A stretch of DNA of 64,000 nt from Adhaeribacter soli (GCF_008727925.1 NZ_VTWT01000004.1:186001-250000), one strand, 5' to 3'. Numbered from the stretch's first letter, positions 34,606-45,085 are shown. Translations and numbers: made by a program. Notes: generated by a model from the letters alone, not told the origin.

Positions 34606-36129
34606 ATGTCTTTTAAATATTCCCGGGTACTTTGCCTGCTAATTGCAGCTTCGCTTCTGTTCTTAACCTGGCCGGTAGCTGCCCAAAGCAAGCTGTTCTC
34701 CGGGTTTAAAAATAAAAGCAAGGTAAAGGCCATTCCAACGTTCAAACCGGAACAACTTCGCGCCGATTTTGCCATATTTCACAAAGCGCTGCAGGAAGCG
34801 CACCCGGGTTTGTACCGCTACACCTCTAAACCGACTTTTAAAACCAGATTCGATAGCGTTTACTTCTCTTTAAGCCGGCCACACACCGAACAGGATTTTT
34901 ACAAAAGCCTGAAATACCTGGTTACCAATATCCGTTGCGCGAATACCATTTTAAAAACCGCGAATCGCACCGAACCCGAATTTCCTTACCACACTGACCA
35001 GCTTTTTCCCGTTCAGCTTTATTTCAACAATGGCAAAGCCTACGCGCTGAATTCCTTTACCGATTCTGCTGCCGTACCCGCCAACGCCGAAATTGTAGCC
35101 ATAAACGGCCGGAAAATGAATTACCAGGTTTCTGACCTAATGCCCTACGTTTCTTTTGCCGACGGACAGGTAACCAGTTCAAAATACCGGGAACTGGGCG
35201 ACAATTTCAGCGGCTATATTGCCACCTTCGGCGAAGCAAAACCGGTCTACGAGATCACTTTCCGTACCGGCGACAACTTCAGGACCGTAAGGGCAAACGC
35301 AGCTAAGTTGGAACAGGTAAGAAAAGTAAAACTCAAAGACGAAGCTTTTAAAAAACTACCGGCCTGGTCGCTGGAATTTCAGGATAAAAAGATCGCTGTA
35401 TTGACTTTGGCAACTTTCCAACCGGATAAAAGCTTACCCGATTTCGAAGAATTCCTGGAAACCGCCTTCGCTAAAATCAAGAACAGCGAAGTGAAAACCC
35501 TGATCATCGACCTTCGGGATAATAAGGAGGGAAATGACAAATACGGCGCGCTGCTGTATGCTTATTTGACTGATAAACCTTTCCGCTTTTACCGCCAGAT
35601 CAATACCAATACCAACCGTCGTTTCACGTTTCTGAAATATGGCCACGTGCCGCTGAACTTTTTCTTTTACCGTCGGCTGCTTAAAATGAATCCGGACAGC
35701 ACGTTTCGCTATACCTACCACAGTAACCTGAAGGAACAAAAGCCGCAACTCAATGCTTTCGCCGGCAACCTGTATATCCTCCAGAGCGGCAGAACATTTG
35801 GCAGCGCCGCCGAATTTGCAGCTGTTGCTCATTCCCGGAAAAGAGCAACCATAATCGGTCAGGAAACGGCCGGCGCTTACCGCGGAAGCAACGGCGGAAA
35901 ATACGTGCAGGTAAAACTGCCCAACAGCAAATTCGAACTTTCTATTCCCTTGTGGGCAATTTCCCTGGACGTAGACGAAAAGCAAAACTTAAACCGTGGT
36001 GTACTGCCCCAATACCCGGCTTCGCCAACCTCCGAACAAATCCTTTCCGGTTATGACCGTGAAATAGAATTTACGCTTGAACTGATCCGGAGGAAAAACG
36101 AAGTGTTGGAAAACAAAGTAGGGGAGTAG
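34606..36129 (+). CDS. Secreted S41-family (C-terminal processing protease-like) peptidase
   Basis: 507 residues from ATG 34606; an upstream TTG would add 7. Signal peptide about 1-26 (ending PVAAQ). N-terminal helical region (LRADFAIFHKALQEAHPGLYRY), a PDZ-like middle part, and the S41 core with SGRTFGSAAEFAA, where Ser400 is the predicted nucleophile, and IGQETAG downstream. Family members degrade periplasmic or extracellular proteins. 105 bases follow recQ, no operon suggested. Substrate unknown. Confidence 0.9.
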   Translation: MSFKYSRVLCLLIAASLLFLTWPVAAQSKLFSGFKNKSKVKAIPTFKPEQLRADFAIFHKALQEAHPGLYRYTSKPTFKTRFDSVYFSLSRPHTEQDFYKSLKYLVTNIRCANTILKTANRTEPEFPYHTDQLFPVQLYFNNGKAYALNSFTDSAAVPANAEIVAINGRKMNYQVSDLMPYVSFADGQVTSSKYRELGDNFSGYIATFGEAKPVYEITFRTGDNFRTVRANAAKLEQVRKVKLKDEAFKKLPAWSLEFQDKKIAVLTLATFQPDKSLPDFEEFLETAFAKIKNSEVKTLIIDLRDNKEGNDKYGALLYAYLTDKPFRFYRQINTNTNRRFTFLKYGHVPLNFFFYRRLLKMNPDSTFRYTYHSNLKEQKPQLNAFAGNLYILQSGRTFGSAAEFAAVAHSRKRATIIGQETAGAYRGSNGGKYVQVKLPNSKFELSIPLWAISLDVDEKQNLNRGVLPQYPASPTSEQILSGYDREIEFTLELIRRKNEVLENKVGE

Positions 36130-36147
36130 AAACGGTATCCCTCATAC

Positions 36148-36185
36148 TAAAAAAGCCCGACCGTTTCCGGCAGGGCTCTCAAAGA
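36148..36185 (-). terminator. Hairpin downstream of pgk
   Basis: On the minus strand AGCCCTGCCGG / CGGTCGGGCT (small internal mismatch) followed by T6. It could end pgk transcripts. A second C-rich hairpin, CCTCCCC / GGGGAGG, sits at 36208-36233 between it and pgk. Confidence 0.65.
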
Positions 36186-36243
36186 CGCTATACGTAGTCG
36201 GTAAAAAAGTCCTCCCCTGTTTTTAGGGGAGGGTTGGGTGGGG

Positions 36244-37443
36244 TTAAACCGTTTCCATTTCCAGCGCATGTACGCCCGGCAGCACTTTGCCTTCCATGTA
36301 TTCCAGCAGCGCGCCGCCGCCGGTAGATACGTAAGAAACCTGCTCTCCGTAACCAAACAGGTTCACCGCTGCTGCCGAATCGCCGCCGCCGATCAGCGAG
36401 AAAGCGCCGGCGCGGGTGGCATCTACCACCGCATCGGCTACGGCTTTGGTGCCTAAAGAGAAGTTCGACATTTCAAATACGCCCATTGGTCCGTTCCAGA
36501 GAATGGTTTTTGAGTTGCGAATCACGGTTTCGAAGCTTTCGCGGGCTTCCGGTCCAATGTCCAGGCCCATCCAGTTGGTATGGATATGCATGTTATCCTG
36601 TAGTTCTATATTCGCATCGTTGCTAAAGGCATCGGCAACCACAGAATCTTGAGGCAATAATAAGTTTACGCCTTTGTCTTTAGCTTTCTGTATCAATTCC
36701 AACGCTAAATCCAGTTTATCGGCTTCTACTAAAGAGTTACCAATAGTGCCGCCCATCGCTTTAAAGAAAGTATAAGCCATGCCGCCGCCAATGATCAGGT
36801 TATCTACCTTATCAAGCAAACGCTCGATGATCATGATCTTGTCCGAAATTTTCGCGCCGCCCATGATGGCCGTGTAAGGGCGCTCCACGTTGTCAAGCAC
36901 TTTGCGGGCATTGTCCAGCTCGGCCTGCATTACGTAGCCGCAAACGCGGTCGTTCGGGAAGAAACGAGCAATTACAGCAGTAGAGGCGTGTTCGCGGTGC
37001 GCTGTACCGAAAGCATCGTTCACGTACACATCGCCCAGGCGGCTCAGTTTCTGCGCAAATTCGAGGTCGCCTTTCTCTTCTTCTTTGTAGAAACGAAGGT
37101 TTTCCAGCAGCAGGATCTGGCCGGGCTGCAGTTCCTGGGCCATGTGCAGGGCTTTTTCGCTCATGCAGTCATCGGCAAATATTACGTCGGTATTAAAGGT
37201 TTGCGATAACCGGTGCACCAGGTGCTTCAGCGAGTATTTTTCCTCCGGTCCGTTTTTCGGCCGGCCCAGGTGCGACATCAGGATAACCGCGCCGCCATCG
37301 GCCAGGATCTTCTGAATGGTAGGCACGGCGGCCCGGATGCGGGTATCGTCGGTAATGTTGTAATCTTTGTCGAGCGGAACGTTAAAATCTACCCGAACAA
37401 GCGCCTTTTTGCCGGCAAAATTATACTGGTCTACAGTTTTCAT
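36244..37443 (-). CDS. pgk: Phosphoglycerate kinase
   Basis: 399 residues, full length. Glycolytic transfer of phosphate from 1,3-bisphosphoglycerate to ADP. N-terminal substrate domain: [25 protein letters not shown]; hinge and nucleotide domain: [29 protein letters not shown]. All hallmark motifs are intact. Monocistronic. Confidence 0.99.
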   Translation of the reverse strand: MKTVDQYNFAGKKALVRVDFNVPLDKDYNITDDTRIRAAVPTIQKILADGGAVILMSHLGRPKNGPEEKYSLKHLVHRLSQTFNTDVIFADDCMSEKALHMAQELQPGQILLLENLRFYKEEEKGDLEFAQKLSRLGDVYVNDAFGTAHREHASTAVIARFFPNDRVCGYVMQAELDNARKVLDNVERPYTAIMGGAKISDKIMIIERLLDKVDNLIIGGGMAYTFFKAMGGTIGNSLVEADKLDLALELIQKAKDKGVNLLLPQDSVVADAFSNDANIELQDNMHIHTNWMGLDIGPEARESFETVIRNSKTILWNGPMGVFEMSNFSLGTKAVADAVVDATRAGAFSLIGGGDSAAAVNLFGYGEQVSYVSTGGGALLEYMEGKVLPGVHALEMETV

Positions 37444-37715
37444 AAAGTTCTATTTTGAGGATGAAGCAGGGCGCAATTGCTGTACCCTGAAACAAAGGTA
37501 TCAGATTTTGGAAAATTTGCCTGCCACTTTCCTTTCAAATTTAAGAAAAGCAGGATAAAAGCCTGAAATATAATTCATTGAGCCGGATTTAATCCAGGTT
37601 CGGGTTTATGAAAAACAATTAAAACCGGATATGCTGTACTATTCGGGGAAACTTTGGAATTATTGAAAATTAATGGCTTACTTTGTCAGGTAAATTTTGC
37701 CGACTTGTTTTGCCC

Positions 37716-38117
37716 ATGATCTACCAGGAGTTCCCGTTTTTAAAAATTGAAGTAGAAGAAAAGAACGCAACCATCATCATGACCTGGAAGGGTACCTTTA
37801 CTTCGGCGCAATACCGGGAAGCCACCAAAGCCTGTGTAGCCGCGGTAAAGCAGTTCAAACTGAAGAACTGGCTGGCCGATACCCGCCACATAGACGAAAT
37901 AAAACCCGAGGACCAGGACTGGACCAACGAAAATGTGCTCTTCCCGATCTCCGATGCCGGAATGGAGAAAGTAGCCATTGTAATTCCGGAAAGCGTTTAT
38001 AATCATTTGGCTATCAGCGCGATTATGGTGAAAGGAAAAAGCCAGTTCAAATTCGATTCCCGTTATTTTGTTTACAAGGAGGAAGCGCTGGAATGGTTCC
38101 GCAAACCCAGAAGTTAA
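37716..38117 (+). CDS. STAS/SpoIIAA-like protein, unknown role (copy 1)
   Basis: 133 residues. Alternating strand-helix pattern with IIMTWKGTFTSAQYREATKAC, NWLADTRHIDEIKPED and a terminal FVYKEEALEWFRK, as in small SpoIIAA/STAS-like proteins of Bacteroidota. No signal peptide. ATG 37716 is used; an in-frame TTG 33 bases upstream is less likely. A related gene follows at 38293 and the two are probably paralogues. Partner and function unknown. Confidence 0.7.
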   Translation: MIYQEFPFLKIEVEEKNATIIMTWKGTFTSAQYREATKACVAAVKQFKLKNWLADTRHIDEIKPEDQDWTNENVLFPISDAGMEKVAIVIPESVYNHLAISAIMVKGKSQFKFDSRYFVYKEEALEWFRKPRS

Positions 38118-38292
38118 GGTTCGTGTAAACTCCTGATCTCAGTTATTTTGCCTGAATTTTAAGTCTTTACCAATTACTTAAGCAATGCTTTCGCCGGAAT
38201 TTCGTTCTGATATACAGTGGCGGCTGCAATTAAAGGCAGATTTTTAAATCGATTCTCAAACCTGTTCCCGCTCGTAAACCCTGAGCAACTAA

Positions 38293-38694
38293 ATGATACT
38301 CTATCAAAGCAGCCTTATAACCCTAGATTACGATCCTGCAACCGATATTCTTTCCGTAAACTGGCCCGATGTGCAGGAATTGTACATCCCCGCTGTAAAA
38401 AAGGAAGTGAATGTTTTAGTGGAAACCATTAAGCATTACGACGTTAAAAAACTCCTGATCGACACCTCCAGGGCAGCGGTTGACGTAGACGAAGAAGCCT
38501 ACCAGAACTTTCTGGTTTCTTTTGCCCGGGAACTGATGAAGACCCGGCTCATCAAACTTGCCCGCATCGGAACAAAGGACCAAAACCGGGAACAGTTGGT
38601 AAACCAAACCCGGGATGTAACCCAAATTACCCAAACCATAGCCGTTCAGGTTTTCAATACTAAAAGCGAAGCCCAGGCCTGGCTGCAGATCTGA
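38293..38694 (+). CDS. STAS/SpoIIAA-like protein, unknown role (copy 2)
   Basis: 133 residues with the same layout as the preceding gene: DILSVNWPDVQELYIPAVKKE, KKLLIDTSRAAVD, LARIGTKDQ and terminal FNTKSEAQAWLQ. Similar length and fold pattern but low identity to copy 1. No obvious catalytic residues. Spacing of 175 bases leaves operon membership open. Confidence 0.7.
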   Translation: MILYQSSLITLDYDPATDILSVNWPDVQELYIPAVKKEVNVLVETIKHYDVKKLLIDTSRAAVDVDEEAYQNFLVSFARELMKTRLIKLARIGTKDQNREQLVNQTRDVTQITQTIAVQVFNTKSEAQAWLQI

Positions 38695-39190
38695 TTGGTA
38701 GAAACCAAATTTCCTTTTCCTTTCAGCCTAAACTATAAACCTAAAACGGCAATAGTGCTTTTTGATCTAAACAGGAGAACATAAATAGGATACATAATAA
38801 TAGCCATTCCCATTCTATCATTCAGGAAGTCACTGATCCCGAATACTTTCAGGGAATCTTGTGGATTCTGTGCCTGGAAGCCATAATTACTTACAGAATT
38901 ATAATCGTAGTAGCTAAAATTAAAATTGTTTCGCTACTGATTAGTAAAAGGAAAGCAACTGCCTTTATCTGACTTTAAGTATTTCGAAAAGGATAGCATT
39001 TAGTGGCTTAAAAGTCAGGATAGATTTAAGTCGGTTAGATAACGCGGGAAAATCAGATGAAGTCCCTTCCTTCATTCAAATAAAAACAGTATAAGTTGGA
39101 AATAAAAAATGCTGGCCCCGGCTTTTCGCGAAAGGTTAGGGTAGGGGCTGGAACCTATTTTTTTGTAACTTTGCACCAACTGTACCCATT
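38695..39190. other. Gene-free AT-rich spacer upstream of the ddl fusion
   Basis: 496 bases; no coding frame, hairpin or repeat of note was found. Confidence 0.5.
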
Positions 39191-41896
39191 ATGAGAATAG
39201 GAATAATATTTGGCGGGCCATCACGCGAACGGGAAATTTCGTTTGCCGGCGGCCGTACCGTTTTCGATAATTTAGATAAAACCCTTTTCGACGCTGTTCC
39301 CATTTTCGTGGATAGCCTCGGAAACTTCATCCTGCTGGACTGGCACTTTATTTACAAAGGCACCATCCGCGATTTTTACCCGCCGGTAGAATCTGTGCCT
39401 TTTTCCATGCACCACCTTCAGATCTACATCGAATCGCTGGGCGAGCTGGAAAAAGAAGAACAGGATGCCATTATTGCCAAAGTAGGCCGCAAGATCCAAC
39501 CGCATAAATTCCGGGAACACTTCGATTTTGCGTTCCTTGCTTTGCACGGCCCCTACGGCGAAGACGGTAACATTCAGGGCTTGCTCGAGTGGTACCGCAT
39601 TCCGTATTCCGGCTCTGGCATTCTGGCTTCGGCCATCGGCATCGACAAAATTGTGCAGAAGCAGTTCATGCAGAACAACCGGTTTGCTTCGCCGAGCTAC
39701 AGTGTCATTTCCGCCGAAGCCTGGGCTAAGGTAGCCGATCGTCCGGCCATGTTCGAGCAACTGACTTATGAACTGGGTTTGCCGCTGGTTATAAAAGCGC
39801 CGCACCAGGGTTCTTCTATCGGGGTTTCGGTTTTGAAAGATCCGGATTTCGAAGCTTTTGAAACGGCTGTGAATAAAAGTTTCTTCACCAAAACCATTAC
39901 CCACCAGCAATGGCAGGGCCTTACCCACAACGGTAAAATTAACCTGGTAAAACAGCTTACCGATATCCGCGAAGGCATTGGCCTGCCGGTTATCGCCGAC
40001 GAAGAAACTACCATCTACCACCCGGAAGAACTGCTTAAGCACCTGCAATCGGTTTTCACCCTTACCGGTACCGAAGTAGTAACGCTTACCAACGTAGCAA
40101 CCGAACCGGCCGTGCTGGTAGAAGCTTTTATCAGGGGCCGGGAGTTTTCGTGTATTGTAGTGCAGGATGGTACCGGCAAAGCCATTGCCCTGCCGCCAAC
40201 CGAAATTATAAAAGGCAACGAAGTTTTCGATTACCGTTCCAAATATCTGCCCGGCCTGAGCCGCAAAGTTACCCCGATCGATCTGCCGGAAGTAGAGATC
40301 CAGAAGATCCGGCAGGAGTGCGTGCGTTTGTTCGAAGCCTTCGGGTTTAACGTATATGCGCGCCTCGATGGTTTTTATGCCGAAGACGGTACCATTTTCC
40401 TGAACGATCCGAACACGACTTCCGGCATGCTGCCTTCGTCGTTCTTCTTCCACCAGGCTGCCGAGATCGGCCTGAACCCGTCGCAATTCCTGACCTACAT
40501 TATCCGCACGTCCATGGCCGAACGGATCAAGTCGGGCAAGAACGTAATGGCGTTGGCTTCGCAACTGGAAATGCTGGACCGCGCCATTGCGAACAAGCGG
40601 ACCGCGAAAGAAGAGAAAATGAAGGTGGGTGTAATTATGGGTGGTTATTCTTCGGAGCGCCATATTTCCGTGGAAAGCGGCCGCAATATTTACGAAAAAC
40701 TGGCTTCTTCCGCCAAATACGAACCCATTCCGATCTTCCTGACCGGCTCTTCCGACGATTACCGCCTGTACGAAATTCCGGTAAACATCATGCTGAAAGA
40801 CAATGCCGATGATATCCGGGAAAAGATCCTGTATTATGAGAACGGCGGCCTGGCGCATCCGGTCCTGGAAAAGATCCGTACCGAAGCCGAAAGCATAACC
40901 GCTACGTTTGCCGGTAACGTGCTTCAGAATCCGCAGCAGATCTCGTTCAGCCAACTGGCCAACCTGGTAGATGCGGTGTTCATTGCGCTGCACGGCCGTC
41001 CGGGCGAGGATGGGGCGCTGCAAAGCAAACTCGAAACGTTCGGCATTCCTTATAACGGTTCCGGCATTGCTTCTTCCCAGATCACGATCAATAAATACGA
41101 AACCAACGAAATTCTCCGGAAGCACGGCTTTAAAGTAGCGCAGCACGCGCTGGTTTCCAAAGCCGACTGGCAGAAAAACGCTACCGAATTCTATCAGAAA
41201 GTCGAAAACCAGTTCCGTTATCCGTTCATTGCCAAGCCTTCCGACGACGGTTGCTCTTCGGCGGTGAAAAAAATCAAAAACCGCGATGAACTGGAAGCCT
41301 TCACGAATCTGATCTTCCGGGAACAGGAAGAATTGCTGGCCGACCACGCCCGTACCCTTTCCCTGAACTACAAGGAAGAATTCCCGCTGAAAGAAGTGTA
41401 CCTGATCGAGAACCTGATCTCCGCCGAAGGTGCCAAACACTTCCTGGAAATTACCGGCGGCTTATTGACCAAATTCTTGCCCGATGGAAAGGTTTCTTAC
41501 GAAATATTCGAGGCCTCGGAAGCGTTAGCGGTGGGTGAGGTGCTTTCCCTGGAAGAGAAATTCCTGGCCGGCGAAGGGCAGAACATTACCCCGGCCCGTT
41601 ACGATACCGACCCGGAGAAGCGCCAGGAAATTTCCGATAAAGTGAAAGCCGACCTGCTGAAAGTGGCCCAGATCCTGAACATTGAAGGTTACGCCCGCAT
41701 CGATGCCTTTGTACGGATATTGGAAAACGAGGAAGTGGAAACGATCATCATCGAGGTAAATTCCCTGCCCGGCATGACCCCGGCCACCTGTATTTTCCAC
41801 CAGACTGCGATCAACGGCTACAAGCCCTACGATTTCATCGACCGGATCCTGCAATACGGTATGGAAAGAAACCAGAAAAGAGCCCGGGTACATTAA
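39191..41896 (+). CDS. ddl: Tandem (fused) D-alanine-D-alanine ligase
   Basis: 901 residues made of two complete Ddl-like units, about 1-470 and 477-901, each with a small N-domain (GIIFGGPSREREIS / GVIMGGYSSERHIS) and an ATP-grasp domain (FLALHGPYGEDGN / FIALHGRPGEDGA). ATP plus two D-Ala gives the peptidoglycan dipeptide. The C-terminal unit keeps the classical metal motif EVNSLPGMT, whereas the first has NDPNTTSGM, so the two sites probably differ in activity or specificity. A normal Ddl is 300-370 residues. The PASTA gene 111 bases downstream supports a wall role. Confidence 0.9.
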   Translation: MRIGIIFGGPSREREISFAGGRTVFDNLDKTLFDAVPIFVDSLGNFILLDWHFIYKGTIRDFYPPVESVPFSMHHLQIYIESLGELEKEEQDAIIAKVGRKIQPHKFREHFDFAFLALHGPYGEDGNIQGLLEWYRIPYSGSGILASAIGIDKIVQKQFMQNNRFASPSYSVISAEAWAKVADRPAMFEQLTYELGLPLVIKAPHQGSSIGVSVLKDPDFEAFETAVNKSFFTKTITHQQWQGLTHNGKINLVKQLTDIREGIGLPVIADEETTIYHPEELLKHLQSVFTLTGTEVVTLTNVATEPAVLVEAFIRGREFSCIVVQDGTGKAIALPPTEIIKGNEVFDYRSKYLPGLSRKVTPIDLPEVEIQKIRQECVRLFEAFGFNVYARLDGFYAEDGTIFLNDPNTTSGMLPSSFFFHQAAEIGLNPSQFLTYIIRTSMAERIKSGKNVMALASQLEMLDRAIANKRTAKEEKMKVGVIMGGYSSERHISVESGRNIYEKLASSAKYEPIPIFLTGSSDDYRLYEIPVNIMLKDNADDIREKILYYENGGLAHPVLEKIRTEAESITATFAGNVLQNPQQISFSQLANLVDAVFIALHGRPGEDGALQSKLETFGIPYNGSGIASSQITINKYETNEILRKHGFKVAQHALVSKADWQKNATEFYQKVENQFRYPFIAKPSDDGCSSAVKKIKNRDELEAFTNLIFREQEELLADHARTLSLNYKEEFPLKEVYLIENLISAEGAKHFLEITGGLLTKFLPDGKVSYEIFEASEALAVGEVLSLEEKFLAGEGQNITPARYDTDPEKRQEISDKVKADLLKVAQILNIEGYARIDAFVRILENEEVETIIIEVNSLPGMTPATCIFHQTAINGYKPYDFIDRILQYGMERNQKRARVH

Positions 41897-42007
41897 TTTT
41901 GTTGTTGGTTGCTGGTTATTGGTTGTTGGGAAGTATGAATTTGATCTTCAGAATTCTAAATCAACGCAAATAACTAACAACCAGCAACGAACAACGAACA
42001 ACCAAAT
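41897..42007. repeat. Short GTTG-type inverted repeats between ddl and the PASTA gene
   Basis: TTGTTGTTGGTTGCTGG-like bases at 41899-41930 oppose AACAACCAGCAACGAACAAC at 41975-42003. Together they form an imperfect long hairpin of a simple-repeat type, similar to the one at 6603-6700. Confidence 0.55.
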
Positions 42008-42790
42008 ATGAGTTTTTTTAAAGCAAATTCGGCAGCCGATGTGCTGAAGCACGTGGTAATTATTTTAGTAGTAGCCTTTATGCTGCTGGGCTTTTTCTTT
42101 TTTGTGTACCTGCCCACCACCACCAACCACGGCGAAACCATTTCGGTACCTAAAATTACCGGCATGACCCTGCCCGAACTGGAAGATTACCTCGACGAGC
42201 AGAACCTGCGCTTTTACGTTTCCGATTCCAGCTACAACCCCGGCATTAAGCCCTACGTGATCCTGACCCAGGACCCGGCGCCGGGCGCGAAAGTAAAAGA
42301 GAACCGGAAAATTTATATCAGCGTAAACATGAAGAATCCGCCGATCATCAAAATGCCGAAGCTGATCGACGGTTCCCTGAAAAACGCCCAGATGATCCTG
42401 AAAAGCTACGACCTGATGGTGGGTGAAATTAAATACGTGCCGGATCTGGCTCAGAATGCGGTTTTAAAGCAATTGGTTAAAGGCAAGGAAATTAAACCCG
42501 GCGATCCGGTAGCCAAAGGTTCTACGGTAGACCTGGTAGTGGGCGACGGTGAAGGCAACACCGAATTTGAATTACCAAACGTAGTGGGCATGCCGGTAGA
42601 CGAAGCCAGTGTATTACTTGTGGGCCAGGGCCTGCAGATCGGCAGCATCAATTACGTGCAGATGGCCGGAAAACCCCAGGGAGCTGTTGTAAGGCAACGG
42701 CCGGAGGCCGGTAACGGCGTTAAGATCCGTGTGGGGCAGTTGGTAGATATCTGGGTAAACGGTCAGGAACCGGTAGAAGGACTGGAATAG
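42008..42790 (+). CDS. Membrane-anchored protein with three PASTA domains
   Basis: 260 residues. A short cytoplasmic N-terminus, one membrane helix (about 16-37), then three PASTA repeats outside: about 45-115 (VPKITGMTLPELEDYL), 118-188 (MPKLIDGSLKNAQMIL) and 192-255 (LPNVVGMPVDEASVLL). PASTA domains bind peptidoglycan or beta-lactam-like ligands. No kinase domain is attached, unlike PknB. It lies directly after ddl, in line with a cell-wall function. Confidence 0.92.
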   Translation: MSFFKANSAADVLKHVVIILVVAFMLLGFFFFVYLPTTTNHGETISVPKITGMTLPELEDYLDEQNLRFYVSDSSYNPGIKPYVILTQDPAPGAKVKENRKIYISVNMKNPPIIKMPKLIDGSLKNAQMILKSYDLMVGEIKYVPDLAQNAVLKQLVKGKEIKPGDPVAKGSTVDLVVGDGEGNTEFELPNVVGMPVDEASVLLVGQGLQIGSINYVQMAGKPQGAVVRQRPEAGNGVKIRVGQLVDIWVNGQEPVEGLE

Positions 42791-42992
42791 TATAAAATAA
42801 ATTCAAAGTTCCGGACGTTGTAGGCTTATCGCTTTTACTTCTATGTTATACCTTCGGGGGTGGCGCAGGATGAAGGTTTGAACTCCAGAAATTTATCCGG
42901 AACACCTTTAGCAAATGGAAGTTGCCGCGGTTTGGCAGCAGGAGAAAACGGTAGGTTTCTGGTAAAAAAATAACGCTTGCATTAATAGGCCT

Positions 42993-44735
42993 ATGAAAAA
43001 AACGTTTTTACTGCTTTGCCTTAGCCTGGCCGGTTTCGGTGGTTTTGCCCAAACTTCCCGGACGCTTTCGCTACCCTTCTTCGACGATTTTGCAAAATTT
43101 AATAACCGTCTCGATACCACTTTGTGGGAAGACGGTAGCAGCGTTTATGTGAATAATCAGTTCAGCCGGAATCCGGTTTCGAAGAACATAGCCACCTTTA
43201 ACAGTTTTTCTGCCGCCGGTAACCTTTCCACGGTAAGCAGCACCCAGAAAACCGGCGTAGATACCTTAACTTCCCGGCCAATTAATTTATCCGGGTTCTC
43301 CGCTTCAGATTCCGTTTATCTGAGCTTTTATCTGCAGCTGGGCGGTATTGGTTTAGTGCCTGGTACTTCTTCGTATTTTCAAGTCGAATTCCTGAATAAT
43401 CTTGGCGTCTGGCAAAGCGCTTCTGCCCGGATTTTCCGCGGTTCTCAATCAGCAGATCAGTTTACGCAATACTTTATTCCAATAACCGACGCGAAGTTCT
43501 TCCATAATAACTTCCAGTTCCGGTTCCGGAGCTACGGCGAATCTAGACCCCGCTTCGATACCTGGAACCTGGATTATGTGTACCTGAATGCCAAGCGCCA
43601 GAAAAACGAAAGAAGGGTAGATATTACCACCAGCCGCCCGATAACTTCTTTGCTTCAGCGCTACACGGCCATGCCCATTCATCAGTTCCAGGCCAATATA
43701 GCCGGTGAACTGAACGATTCGGTTTATACCACGCTGAATAACCTGGAAGACCAGCAACGGAATATTACGAGCACGACTACGGTGCAGATCGGAAACGGAA
43801 CCCCTGCAACCATTGCGGTAAATCCTATCGCTATTGCGGCTTTTGCCCGGCAATACCGGGAATTCCCAAATAGCCCCAACCAGAGCATTTTTGCCAATCT
43901 TTCGGGTCCTCAAGACGTAAAGACCACTGTTACTGTAGATACCCAGGAGCCAACCGATTCTCCAACCCTTTACAACGATACCATTTCCGGCGTAACCCCG
44001 CTTCGCGATTATTATGCTTACGACGATGGCTCGCCGGAAACCGTGATCAATATTCCGCGCACCAACCCGGGATCCCTTTTTCAGATGGGCCAGAAGTATT
44101 TCCTGAACCAAAACGACCAGGTAAAGAAACTTTCCTTTTACGTGCCGAAAGGCAACAATACGCCAGGCACAATAGTCACTTTCCGGATCTGGAACGCCAA
44201 ACCCAGCGGGGAACCCGACGGAAACAGTATTTTCTCCCAAACCTATACCGTTCCGCCATTAGCTCAACTCGATACCTGGGTAGATATTCCGGTCAATCCG
44301 CCGGTAACCGTATCTGGTAGTTTTTTTGCCGGCTGGACCATTCCCTCCGGAAGCGCGACCTTTTCTACCGGCTTCGACCTGAACCACAATGCCCCGCGCT
44401 ATTTTAATGCCACCAATACTTGGTTGCCTGAAAACAACGGCGCCGTTATGGTGCGGGTTTACATGGGCAACCACGTTACCGGAATTGAAGAAAGTAATTT
44501 TGCCGCGAAAAAGCTATTACTATACCCGAACCCGGCCACCTCCAGCGTTACCATTCAGGGCGAATTCGACGAGGTAAAACTCCTCACGATTACCGGTCAG
44601 CAGGTGCTGGCGAAAAACGGAACGGGAGCGGAAACCCAGGTGGACGTAAGCAAACTTACGCCGGGCATTTATCTGGTGCAAATCCGCAAAAAAGACCAGG
44701 TACAAACCCAGAAACTCATTATTCAACCTAATTAA
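42993..44735 (+). CDS. Secreted T9SS cargo protein, function unknown
   Basis: 580 residues. Signal peptide about 1-19 (GGFAQ), a beta-rich N-terminal part with galactose-binding-like features (ASDSVYLSFYLQLGGIG), a middle part with a further sandwich (LSFYVPKGNNTPGTIVTFR), and a C-terminal type A sorting domain LLLYPNPATSSVTI ... GIYLVQIRKK. No catalytic motif recognised, so surface adhesion or scaffolding is a guess. The rhodanese start follows 4 bases after the stop. Confidence 0.85.
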   Translation: MKKTFLLLCLSLAGFGGFAQTSRTLSLPFFDDFAKFNNRLDTTLWEDGSSVYVNNQFSRNPVSKNIATFNSFSAAGNLSTVSSTQKTGVDTLTSRPINLSGFSASDSVYLSFYLQLGGIGLVPGTSSYFQVEFLNNLGVWQSASARIFRGSQSADQFTQYFIPITDAKFFHNNFQFRFRSYGESRPRFDTWNLDYVYLNAKRQKNERRVDITTSRPITSLLQRYTAMPIHQFQANIAGELNDSVYTTLNNLEDQQRNITSTTTVQIGNGTPATIAVNPIAIAAFARQYREFPNSPNQSIFANLSGPQDVKTTVTVDTQEPTDSPTLYNDTISGVTPLRDYYAYDDGSPETVINIPRTNPGSLFQMGQKYFLNQNDQVKKLSFYVPKGNNTPGTIVTFRIWNAKPSGEPDGNSIFSQTYTVPPLAQLDTWVDIPVNPPVTVSGSFFAGWTIPSGSATFSTGFDLNHNAPRYFNATNTWLPENNGAVMVRVYMGNHVTGIEESNFAAKKLLLYPNPATSSVTIQGEFDEVKLLTITGQQVLAKNGTGAETQVDVSKLTPGIYLVQIRKKDQVQTQKLIIQPN

Positions 44736-44738
44736 TTG

Positions 44739-45032
44739 ATGAACGACATAACTGTTACCGAACTGAAAGAGCGCCTGGCCAAAGGCGAAAAGCCCCTGAT
44801 TGTTGACGTGCGCGAAGACTGGGAATACCAGGAACAAAATATCGGCGGCCTGCACATTCCACTGGGAAGCCTTCCGGATAAGCTCGATGAACTGGAAGAC
44901 CACAAGAACGACGAAATAATTGTGCATTGCCGTTCCGGCGCCCGTTCTGCCTCAGCCAAAGCATTTTTACAGCAACAAGGCTTTACCAACGTCCGGAATT
45001 TAGTAGGCGGAATTTTAGCTTACAACGGTTAA
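44739..45032 (+). CDS. Rhodanese-like sulfurtransferase domain protein
   Basis: 97 residues, a single rhodanese domain as in GlpE/PspE. Active-site Cys64 heads the loop CRSGARS, and the entry motif VDVREDWEYQEQNI is intact. It carries persulfide sulfur in the cytosol (no signal peptide). ATG 44739 is preferred to the TTG three bases earlier. It is tightly linked to the T9SS protein gene, probably by chance of spacing rather than shared role. Confidence 0.93.
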   Translation: MNDITVTELKERLAKGEKPLIVDVREDWEYQEQNIGGLHIPLGSLPDKLDELEDHKNDEIIVHCRSGARSASAKAFLQQQGFTNVRNLVGGILAYNG

Positions 45033-45055
45033 CCGCAATTGTTGAAAGTAAACCA

Positions 45056-45085
45056 AAAGAGCAGCCCGCAAGCTGCTCTTTTTTT
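45056..45085 (+). terminator. Terminator after the rhodanese gene
   Basis: AAAGAGCAGC / GCTGCTCTTT stem with a 6-base loop and T-rich tail. Confidence 0.92.

Noticed and set aside
39272-41440. Very long open frame (over 700 codons) antisense to the ddl fusion
   Set aside because: It mirrors the codon structure of ddl, has no start signal or domain pattern, and ddl is clearly the real gene.
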